Shown: positions 57,877 to 64,000 of the stretch, piece by piece
Position numbering within the stretch: the stretch's first letter is position 1
How the letters are laid out: each line of letters opens with the position of its first letter
Origin: Macrococcoides bohemicum
GTDB taxonomy: Bacteria > Bacillota > Bacilli > Staphylococcales > Staphylococcaceae
Assembly (NCBI RefSeq): GCF_003259675.1
Contig: NZ_PZJG01000001.1
Location: forward strand, 186,001-250,000
Direction: 5' to 3'
DNA: 64,000 nucleotides
The notes under the pieces: generated by a model
Databases searched by the model: none
What the model saw: the letters and a program-made list of their open reading frames with translations, nothing else
What the model was told of the DNA's origin: nothing
Made by a program: the position numbers and the translations under genes

Positions 57877-58416
57877 ATGGCTAGAGTATATTTTATTAGA
57901 CACTCCATTCGAGATATTTCGTATAAACATGATAAAAGTGCACCATTGACTGAAGATGGTGTGAGACTTGCTCAAGGTTTGATTGAGATGTTTAAGGATA
58001 AAGAAATCGCAGGGATTTTTTCTAGCCCTTATAAACGTGCATTGGATACAGTCACGCCGATTGCTGAAAATAAAGGTTTGAAGATAGAGATTATAGATAA
58101 TTTTTATGAGCGTACGGTTGGTGATTGGATCGATAATTTCTCGGAATTTGCAGAACGTCAGTGGAAGGATTTTGATTATAAACTTGAGGACGGGGAATCA
58201 TTGAATGAAGTTAGACAAAGAATTGTGCCGGCGTTTGAAGATCTGATTAAAGGGAGAGAGGGTGACTTAATTATTTGCGGTCATGGTACTTCTTTTTCAG
58301 TATTGTTTAATCATCTGACTGATGGAGCGTTTGGTTATAATGATTTCTGTGAAATGAACATGCCAGATGTATTTGAATATGAAATTGGTGGAAAAACAGT
58401 GGTTAAATATATATAA
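57877..58416 (+). CDS. Histidine phosphatase family protein
   Basis: A 179-residue phosphoglycerate-mutase-like protein. The phosphohistidine motif is YFIRHSIRD (RHS instead of RHG), then SSPYKRALDTVTPIAE, the Glu region FYERTVGDWID and the second histidine in IICGHGTSFSVL. Residues needed for phosphatase action are present. The substrate is unknown. ATG 57877 follows GAGAGGA. Confidence 0.88.
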   Translation: MARVYFIRHSIRDISYKHDKSAPLTEDGVRLAQGLIEMFKDKEIAGIFSSPYKRALDTVTPIAENKGLKIEIIDNFYERTVGDWIDNFSEFAERQWKDFDYKLEDGESLNEVRQRIVPAFEDLIKGREGDLIICGHGTSFSVLFNHLTDGAFGYNDFCEMNMPDVFEYEIGGKTVVKYI

Positions 58417-58654
58417 TATGTTGTAATAAATTTGAAAATGTTGCGCATACTGTGTGAGTTGCGTACAATATTTGTTATTATTTTATAGCTCCTGTACAAT
58501 CTGAAAGAGATGTGTGCTGCAGTTGTAATTTATTTCAAATTCTTGCGCACTCTTGTTAGACTCTGTGCAGAATTTGTAAATTAAAGTAAACAGTTGCACA
58601 CAATCAAAACAAACTGGGCATACATCTCCATATAATGGTATCCATAACCAAAGA
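58417..58654. other. Non-coding gap with degenerate short repeats
   Basis: No convincing gene is seen in these ~240 bp. Related words recur: TTGCGCATACTG, TTGCGTACAATA, CTGTACAATC, TTGCGCACTC and TTGCACACAATC. The region may be decayed sequence or a set of weak binding sites. It is followed by the ipdC terminator. Confidence 0.4.
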
Positions 58655-58692
58655 AACCCCCGTCTCCTCATATTTATGAGTGAACGGGGGTT
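58655..58692 (-). terminator. Terminator of ipdC
   Basis: AACCCCCGT pairs with ACGGGGGTT (58655-58663 with 58684-58692), with an inner CTCAT/ATGAG stem. Read on the minus strand it is followed by TTT and CTTT. Confidence 0.75.
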
Positions 58693-58697
58693 AAATA

Positions 58698-60344
58698 TTA
58701 TGCTTTTTTATTTGCTTCTGCAAATGCTTTCGAGATGTCGATTAATTTTTTCGGTGCATCTTGGACTGCCATATGGATTTCAACGAAATGTAAGTGATCT
58801 TTATCCGCTTTAATTTTATCCATTACAGCTTTCAATTCGTTCGAAGTTTTCGCGTCGTGTACAACAACTTCATCTTTTGCACCAAATGTTTCTGGTAACT
58901 GTTTATAGTTCCACATTTTAATATCATTATATGGTTCTTCCATACCGTGAATTAATCTTTCTACAGTATAACCGTCGTTATTGATAACAAAGATGATAGG
59001 TTTAATGCCTGTGCGAATCATTGTTGATAACGCTTGAACTGTTAATTGTAAAGAACCGTCTCCAATCAGTAATAGGTTACGACGGTTTACATCGGCATGT
59101 TGGCTTCCAAGCAATGCTGGGAAAGTATAACCGATTGATCCCCATAATGGTTGTCCGATATATTGATTGCCTTTGTATAATGATAAATCATATGCGCCAA
59201 AGAATGATGTCCCTTGTTCGGCAAGTAAGATATCATCTTTTTCTAAGAAAGCATTGACTAATTTAAAATAGTTTTCCTGAACTAATGGTTCATCATTTAA
59301 TACATAATCCATCTCAGAGCGTTTAAATTTAGGATAGTCCGCAGTGTTTTTATAGTCTAATGTCAATAATCCCTCTACTAAATCAATGATTGAAACGTCA
59401 TCACTTACAACGCTACCAGCTTTAAAGTCATTTTGATTCATGAAGATAACGTCGTTAACGTCAAATTCATAGCTGAATCCAGCAGTAGCTGAGTCAGTTA
59501 ATTTTGCTCCTAAATTAATAATACAATCTGAGTTATTTACATAGTTACGTACATTTTCCTCAGCAATTTTTCCGTCAAAGATACCTAAATATTTATCATT
59601 TTCTTCATTAAAAGCTGATTTACCGAGTGATAATTGAGCTACCGGAATATTTGTTAAGTCTGCAAGTTGTTCTAATTTATCGTGTAGATCAAAAGAATTA
59701 ATTTCATGACCTACAATAAATACTGGTTGGTTTGCTTTTGATAATCTTTCTTTAACTGCTTCGATATACAGTGATACGTCTTTTGCTGCGTGCTGATACG
59801 CAACTGGAGCATCTGTTATTTCAATTTCAGTTAACGCAACATCTATCGGTAAATGAATATGAACAGGACGACGTTCACGAATAGCTGCATTGATTACGCG
59901 TGGAATTTCTGTCTGAGCATTCTCAACTGTTAAAGTTGTTGTTGCACAGGTAATATGTTCATACATTTTAGAATAAGCATCAAACACACCTTCACCTAAT
60001 GAATGATGAACGTATCGTCCTTCTTGTTGAGCGATACTTGATGGTCCACCAGCAATCTTTACAACAGGTACGCGTTCGGCATAACTTCCAGCAATACCAT
60101 TGACCGCACTTAATTCACCTACACCAAAAGTGGTACTCACCGCAGCTAATCCTTTAACACGTGCATAACCATCTGCTGCATATGCTGCGTTTAATTCATT
60201 CGTGTTACCAATCCATTCAATTTTGTCATGTCGTACAACATCATCTAAAAAGGCTAATGTAAAGTCACCGGGCACTCCAAACATTTTATCTACGCCGTTT
60301 ACTGCTAATGTATCTAATAATAGTTGACCGATTCTTTGTTTCAT
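58698..60344 (-). CDS. ipdC: Thiamine-diphosphate-dependent 2-oxo acid decarboxylase (IpdC-like)
   Basis: A 548-residue enzyme closely resembling S. aureus IpdC (indolepyruvate/pyruvate decarboxylase). The catalytic Glu is in GNTNELNAAYAADGYAR, the HH pair in YVHHSLGEG (about 113), and the ThDP/Mg motif in LLIGDGSLQLTVQALSTMIRTGIKPIIFVINNDGYTVE near 425-465. It produces aldehyde and CO2 from pyruvate, indolepyruvate or branched 2-oxo acids. The start is ATG 60344 with GGGGAG; a TTG at 60347 abuts it. Confidence 0.92.
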   Translation of the reverse strand: MKQRIGQLLLDTLAVNGVDKMFGVPGDFTLAFLDDVVRHDKIEWIGNTNELNAAYAADGYARVKGLAAVSTTFGVGELSAVNGIAGSYAERVPVVKIAGGPSSIAQQEGRYVHHSLGEGVFDAYSKMYEHITCATTTLTVENAQTEIPRVINAAIRERRPVHIHLPIDVALTEIEITDAPVAYQHAAKDVSLYIEAVKERLSKANQPVFIVGHEINSFDLHDKLEQLADLTNIPVAQLSLGKSAFNEENDKYLGIFDGKIAEENVRNYVNNSDCIINLGAKLTDSATAGFSYEFDVNDVIFMNQNDFKAGSVVSDDVSIIDLVEGLLTLDYKNTADYPKFKRSEMDYVLNDEPLVQENYFKLVNAFLEKDDILLAEQGTSFFGAYDLSLYKGNQYIGQPLWGSIGYTFPALLGSQHADVNRRNLLLIGDGSLQLTVQALSTMIRTGIKPIIFVINNDGYTVERLIHGMEEPYNDIKMWNYKQLPETFGAKDEVVVHDAKTSNELKAVMDKIKADKDHLHFVEIHMAVQDAPKKLIDISKAFAEANKKA

Positions 60345-60379
60345 CAATATTCTCCCCTTCTATTAATAATTCTTTCTTA

Positions 60380-60418
60380 AATATAATATGCGAAAAATAA
60401 TAAGTCAATACCATTGAC
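60380..60418 (-). promoter_or_regulatory. ipdC promoter with a MarR-type palindrome
   Basis: On the minus strand TTGACT (60408-60403) and TATATT (60385-60380) are 17 bp apart. GTCAAT-ACC-ATTGAC (60404-60418) is a perfect inverted repeat covering the -35. It lies between ipdC and the divergent MarR gene, so it is a probable MarR operator. Confidence 0.6.
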
Positions 60419-60482
60419 CTATTAATTGAAATAAGTGCAATAGTGGGTATAATAAAAGATAAGTATATTAAAGGAGAATACA

Positions 60483-60926
60483 ATGACGCCGGATCGTGAC
60501 AATGAACATTTACTATTTTATTTTGCCTATAAGACGTATATCACCACAGCTGACGAGATTATAGAACAATATGGTATGCAGCGACAACATCACCGTTTTC
60601 TGTTTTTCATTTGTATGAAACCGGGGATCACACAAAAAGAATTACTTCAAGTTCTTGAAATTTCTAAGCAAGGTTCACACAATACATTAAAAGTATTAAA
60701 AGAAAAAGCGCTCATTAAAGAAAAACCAGCAAGTAATGATAAGCGACTGAAAGAATTACATCCCACGCCATCAGGTTATGCTTTAATTGAGAAGTTAAAT
60801 CAAGCACAAAGAGATTTGATGGATGAAATATTTTCAGAACATGGTTATGACTGGCATAAAGTCATGGAAGGTTTATCACAAAAAAGAGAAGGATTTAGTA
60901 TCATTATGCATGAAAAAGAGTCATAA
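60483..60926 (+). CDS. MarR family transcriptional regulator
   Basis: A 147-residue winged-helix repressor. The HTH reads GITQKELLQVLEISKQGSHNTLKVLKEKALI, and the wing is KPASNDKRLKELHPTPSGYALIEKL with the typical D-x-R. The start is ATG 60483 with AAAGGAG. It is divergent from ipdC with a palindrome between, so control of ipdC is the simplest inference. The effector is unknown. Confidence 0.9.
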   Translation: MTPDRDNEHLLFYFAYKTYITTADEIIEQYGMQRQHHRFLFFICMKPGITQKELLQVLEISKQGSHNTLKVLKEKALIKEKPASNDKRLKELHPTPSGYALIEKLNQAQRDLMDEIFSEHGYDWHKVMEGLSQKREGFSIIMHEKES

Positions 60927-60956
60927 TAAGAAAAAGAAAAATAAGCGAGGTAACAT

Positions 60957-61694
60957 ATGGAACTTATAGAATCAGTAAACAATCTTAAAATTAAACAGAT
61001 TACAAAATTACATGCGAGAAAAGAGCGTAAGAAAACAGGTCAATTTTTACTTGAAGGATTTCATTTAGTAGAAGAAGCTGCAAAAAGTAATATTGATATT
61101 GAAATAATCTTGACAGTTAATCCTGATAAGTTGACTGAAGTGATGGTTCAGAATAGTAAACAGCAATATGAAATAACATTTAAGATTGCAGAAAAATTAT
61201 CTCAAACAGAAGCACCTCAAGGTATATATGCAGTATGTAATATGCCGGCAATCGACGATGTTACATTGAACCGTGCAGTTTATCTGGATCGCATTCAGGA
61301 TCCCGGCAATGTCGGCACAATTATTCGTACCGCTGATGCAGCAGGTATGGATGCTGTAATTATTGCGAAAGGTACAGTAGATATTTATAACGATAAAGTG
61401 TTACGTGCCTCACAAGGCAGTGTCTTTCATATTCCAGTCATAGAAATGGACTTTGAAGAGGCAAGACAAAAAGTGAACGGTAAAGTTATGGGGACAAGTC
61501 TTGAAAATTCAGTGGACTATCATCAAGTTGAAAAAGCTGATTCATTTTTATTAGTACTTGGTAATGAAGGACAAGGTGTAGAACAGGCAATACTTGATCA
61601 AACGGATATAAATCTTTATGTACCGATACACGGTAAAGCTGAAAGTTTAAATGTAGCAGTATGCGCGGGTATATTAATGTATCACTTGATTTAA
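60957..61694 (+). CDS. SpoU/TrmH-family RNA 2'-O-methyltransferase
   Basis: A 245-residue protein with an N-terminal substrate-binding domain (KLHARKERKKTGQFLLEGFHLVEEA) and the SPOUT knot: motif 1 LDRIQDPGNVGTIIRTADAAGMDAV (about 103-127), motif 2 LVLGNEGQGVEQAIL and motif 3 VPIHGKAESLNVAVCAGIL. It probably 2'-O-methylates rRNA (YsgA type). Location just before pheS matches Staphylococcus and Bacillus. Confidence 0.92.
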   Translation: MELIESVNNLKIKQITKLHARKERKKTGQFLLEGFHLVEEAAKSNIDIEIILTVNPDKLTEVMVQNSKQQYEITFKIAEKLSQTEAPQGIYAVCNMPAIDDVTLNRAVYLDRIQDPGNVGTIIRTADAAGMDAVIIAKGTVDIYNDKVLRASQGSVFHIPVIEMDFEEARQKVNGKVMGTSLENSVDYHQVEKADSFLLVLGNEGQGVEQAILDQTDINLYVPIHGKAESLNVAVCAGILMYHLI

Positions 61695-61722
61695 CAACAT
61701 AAAAATAGAGAGGAGTGCGGGC

Positions 61723-62088
61723 ATGGCGTATTTTCATCTTTTAGCTGCATGGAGTAATCAGGATATGGAGCAAATCAAAAAAATTATTTCGCATGATATT
61801 AAAGTTACTTTAATTAATAATGAACGCGAAGAAAAAGTGATGGATTATTATGGGTTGATTAATTTATTGCAAAAAAGATTTGAATCAGAACAAGATTGGA
61901 ATTTTGAAGTGATCTATAATGCTGAGAAAAGTGAAAGTAGTATCGTAGTAGTAGAAATTACGCGTGAAAACAAACCTGATGAATTGATTGAAGATAAATC
62001 ATTATGTACCTTTTTCTTTAGTAAAGGTGATCAACTTAATAATTTAGTAAGAATGGATATGATATTGGGTATTAAAGATTCTAGATAA
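61723..62088 (+). CDS. Hypothetical protein, 121 residues (NTF2-like fold possible)
   Basis: A soluble protein with HLLAAWSNQDMEQIKKIISHDIKVTLIN at the N-terminus, the helix-strand pattern of SnoaL/NTF2-like domains, and an alternating beta-rich C-terminus. No catalytic residues stand out. The ribosome binding site is AGAGGAG. It lies 28 nt after the RNA methyltransferase gene and may be co-transcribed. Confidence 0.7.
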   Translation: MAYFHLLAAWSNQDMEQIKKIISHDIKVTLINNEREEKVMDYYGLINLLQKRFESEQDWNFEVIYNAEKSESSIVVVEITRENKPDELIEDKSLCTFFFSKGDQLNNLVRMDMILGIKDSR

Positions 62089-62116
62089 CTCTTCTAATGA
62101 AAGAGTTATTTTTTTT
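62085..62116 (+). terminator. Terminator after the NTF2-like gene
   Basis: A 9-bp perfect stem (62085-62093 with 62101-62109), a 7-nt loop and eight T. Confidence 0.9.
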
Positions 62117-62181
62117 ATTTAAGAAATGTAACAAAATGTATTGGTATTAAATGTTATTATTGTTAAAAGGAGATGGTATGT

Positions 62182-62670
62182 TTGAAAGAAGAGATACAGT
62201 TCTATTTTAAACATTTTTTTGATTTTGATACTAGTGTAACTAAAGCTAGATATAAGAAACAAAATACGATCTGTTTTATTATTATTCTAATACTCGCAAT
62301 TCCGGCATATTTTTTATTTATTAAACTTTATGATGAGCTCTCTTTCAATGAATTAATAAAAATGGAAGATAAGGCATATGAGCAGTATAAAATGAATCAA
62401 GGCATATTTTATGTTGTCTTTGCAGGCTTATTTTTTCTGTTGATTCATATCATTCAACTATCAAATGAAATACATCGTTATAATGCACGAGACAAAAATT
62501 GGATAAAGCCAATTTTGTATTTACTGATACTATATCTAATTTATATTGTAGTAAACCTCATATTATTTCTGAACAGACAACCTGAATTAATGAGATCAAC
62601 TTTTGGTATTTTAATATTGTCTCAGTTTTTATGGATTGGAAATGATGAATTTCTGGAAGGTGAAACATAA
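62182..62670 (+). CDS. Hypothetical membrane protein, 162 residues
   Basis: Four hydrophobic segments are visible: residues ~29-50, ~73-91, ~109-129 and ~137-155. The N-terminal ~25 residues are soluble. No family is recognised. The start is TTG 62182 with AGGAG 9 nt upstream; ATG 62173 abuts that site and is less likely. Its stop overlaps the ATG of the next, frameshifted gene by one base. Confidence 0.65.
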   Translation: MKEEIQFYFKHFFDFDTSVTKARYKKQNTICFIIILILAIPAYFLFIKLYDELSFNELIKMEDKAYEQYKMNQGIFYVVFAGLFFLLIHIIQLSNEIHRYNARDKNWIKPILYLLILYLIYIVVNLILFLNRQPELMRSTFGILILSQFLWIGNDEFLEGET

Positions 62671-62898
62671 TGATCACACAATTAAAAAGAGAACTAGAAC
62701 ATATATAACTTCCAGCTGCTGTTAAACGTGTCTTCAAGTGTAGAATGGGGTACGTCATTATTTACTTTAGCTCCATTTCTAATGTTTATAAGTATTATTT
62801 CACTTCTCATATATTTTTCTCGACGTTATAAAAAGATTAATGAACTAGAACACCGCATACGAGATTTGGAAAAGCGTGATAAACGCAATGATTTATAG
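62670..62898 (+). pseudogene. Small membrane protein gene broken by a 2-nt frameshift in an AT repeat
   Basis: ATG 62670 has GGAAGGTGA 7 nt before it and overlaps the previous stop. The frame reads MITQLKRELEHI and hits TAA at 62706-62708. Adding one AT to the ATATATA tract (62701-62707) would continue YNFQLLLNVSSSVEWG, a hydrophobic segment with LAPFLMFISIISLLIY, and a charged helical tail, ending at TAG 62896-62898 for about 77 residues. The downstream frame has no start of its own. A sequencing error or reversible slippage is also possible. Confidence 0.65.
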
Positions 62899-62899
62899 G

Positions 62900-62928
62900 T
62901 TGAATATAATTTTTTTATTGATTATAAT
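62900..62928 (+). promoter_or_regulatory. Promoter of the pheS T-box transcript
   Basis: TTGAAT (62900-62905) and TATAAT (62923-62928) are 17 bp apart, about 15 bp before the T-box leader. Confidence 0.75.
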
Positions 62929-62939
62929 AAGTATTAATG

Positions 62940-63163
62940 AAATAAAGAACCGATAAAAAGACGTAATATGTGGAAGTGTTCAGAGAACTATCGTTTGGTG
63001 AGAGATAGTCATCGATACATATTTTTTCATCTTTTTGGTTGCTTAATAAGAAGTTAAGCCGGTAGATACCGTTATCATCAACAAGTGTGCACATTTGTGC
63101 AAATTTGGGTGGTACCGCGGAATTCTTTTCGTCCCTTATTCAGGGATGGGAAGGATTTTTTTG
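62940..63163 (+). promoter_or_regulatory. T-box riboswitch of pheS (specifier TTC, Phe)
   Basis: Stem I closes AAAAAGA/TCTTTTT and ATATGT/ACATAT with a TTC specifier at 63026-63028, a phenylalanine codon. The T-box core GGGTGGTACCGCGG lies at 63107-63120. A 15-bp terminator (63121-63135 with 63143-63157) and T-run follow. Uncharged tRNA-Phe should favour antitermination and pheS expression. Confidence 0.93.
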
Positions 63164-63187
63164 TTTCTAAAAATTTAAGGAGGCATC

Positions 63188-64000
63188 ATGATGGAGTTAA
63201 AGGATAAATTACAAGCATTGAAAGAAGAAGCTGTTCAAAAAGTACAGTCGATTTCTGAGAAAAAAGAATTACAGGATATTAAAGTATCTTACTTGGGTAA
63301 AAAAGGTGTCATCACTGGTTTAATGAAAGAAATGAAGTCATTGCCGAATGAAGAGAAGCCAAAGTTTGGTCAACTAGTAAACGATGCACGTCAAACGGTT
63401 GAAAAAGCGATTGCTGAAGTTGAAGAAAAGATACAACGTGATTTAATTAATCGTAAATTAGCAAGTGAAACAGTTGATATCACGTTGCCTCGAAAAGAAT
63501 TAACAAGTGGTGCGAGTCATCCATTAAATCGAATTATTGAAGATATTGAGGATTTATTTGTCGGTTTAGGATATGAAGTTGTTGAAGGATATGAAGTAGA
63601 AAGTGATTATTATAACTTTGAAGCTTTAAATTTACCGAAATCTCACCCGGCGCGTGATATGCAGGATAGTTTCTATATTTCTGAAGAAGTATTAATGCGT
63701 ACACACACGTCTCCTGTTCAAGCTCGAACGTTAGAATCACGTAAGGGTGAAGGACCAGTAAAGATTATTTGCCCAGGTAAAGTATACCGTCGTGATTCAG
63801 ATGATGCTACACATTCACATCAGTTTACACAAATCGAAGGTTTAGTTGTTGATGAGAATATTAAAATGAGTGATTTAAAAGGAACGTTAGAATACTTCGC
63901 CAAGAAGATGTTCGGTGAAGATCGTGAAATCCGTTTACGTCCAAGCTTTTTCCCGTTTACTGAGCCTTCAGTAGAAGTGGATATTTCTTGTTTCAAATGT
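63188..64000 (+). CDS. pheS: Phenylalanyl-tRNA synthetase alpha subunit (5' part)
   Basis: The gene runs off the window edge; 271 codons are visible. It starts with two ATG codons (63188, 63191) after AAGGAGG. The N-terminal coiled-coil arm (about 1-95) is followed by the catalytic domain with [35 protein letters not shown], the motif-2 loop [23 protein letters not shown] and [17 protein letters not shown]. Class II aminoacylation of tRNA-Phe requires PheT, expected to follow. Confidence 0.96.
   Translation, partial: MMELKDKLQALKEEAVQKVQSISEKKELQDIKVSYLGKKGVITGLMKEMKSLPNEEKPKFGQLVNDARQTVEKAIAEVEEKIQRDLINRKLASETVDITLPRKELTSGASHPLNRIIEDIEDLFVGLGYEVVEGYEVESDYYNFEALNLPKSHPARDMQDSFYISEEVLMRTHTSPVQARTLESRKGEGPVKIICPGKVYRRDSDDATHSHQFTQIEGLVVDENIKMSDLKGTLEYFAKKMFGEDREIRLRPSFFPFTEPSVEVDISCFKC

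Noticed and set aside
58483-58671. 62-codon minus-strand ORF in the gap before ipdC
   Set aside because: It has no ribosome binding site, odd composition and crosses the ipdC terminator.
60286-60483. 65-codon minus-strand ORF overlapping the ipdC start and promoter
   Set aside because: It covers the ipdC promoter, its start is not supported, and it is out of frame with the real gene.

Overview
The window is a low-GC Firmicute chromosome segment. Gene order and protein sequences match the Staphylococcaceae core: tpx, ackA, ald, dnaE, accDA, pfkA-pyk, citZ-icd, phoPR, polA-mutM-coaE-gapB, nrdR-dnaB-dnaI, thrS, lysP, infC-rpmI-rplT and pheS. It departs from Staphylococcus aureus in having a malate dehydrogenase gene right after citZ-icd and a short GntR-family gene, not malic enzyme, between dnaE and accD. 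That fits Macrococcus or a close relative. The genus is an inference from synteny and recalled sequence similarity; no search was run.

Layout. 1-3.1 kb: a TrmB-like regulator (cut by the window edge) divergent from a TSUP transporter, then sppA and an RDD membrane protein. 3.1-13.4 kb: tpx, a YtxK-like methyltransferase, ackA, a universal stress protein, ald, cutC-pepQ, a UPF0173 hydrolase, a CBS/DRTGG regulator, a YtpI-like protein and nrnA. 13.3-27.1 kb: dnaE, the GntR-accD-accA operon, pfkA-pyk, a CycA-like permease and the TCA genes citZ, icd and mdh. 27.2-41.9 kb: phoPR, then polA-mutM-coaE, gapB, an SMR pair, a GDSL hydrolase, nrdR-dnaB-dnaI and T-box-controlled thrS. 41.9-45.1 kb: lysine-riboswitch lysP, then infC-rpmI-rplT with its leader. 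45.1-50.3 kb: a siroheme and assimilatory/detoxifying nitrite reductase operon (sirB, sirC, nirB, nirD, sumT). 50.3-58.4 kb: the most accessory-looking part, with hypotheticals, MOSC, DUF819, an M42 peptidase, a nucleotidyltransferase, a PadR/HAAS module and a phosphatase. 58.4-64 kb: ipdC with divergent MarR, an rRNA methyltransferase, small membrane proteins (one frameshifted) and T-box-controlled pheS, cut by the right edge.

Most genes are ordinary core metabolism; the new material is in small and regulatory elements. The strongest candidates are: (1) a 31-residue peptide gene at 57253-57348 that overlaps the PadR-linked membrane protein gene and reads as a near-perfect amphipathic helix, similar in style to phenol-soluble modulins; (2) a promoter between phoR and polA with four 11-bp-spaced Pho-box repeats, placed to drive a short terminator-ended RNA; (3) twin PadR-type operators; (4) paired CcpN-type boxes over the gapB promoter; (5) adjacent NreC-type and Rex-type boxes before the nitrite operon; (6) a FadR-type operator over the promoter of a GntR gene that has lost most of its ligand domain; (7) an AUA start codon for infC.
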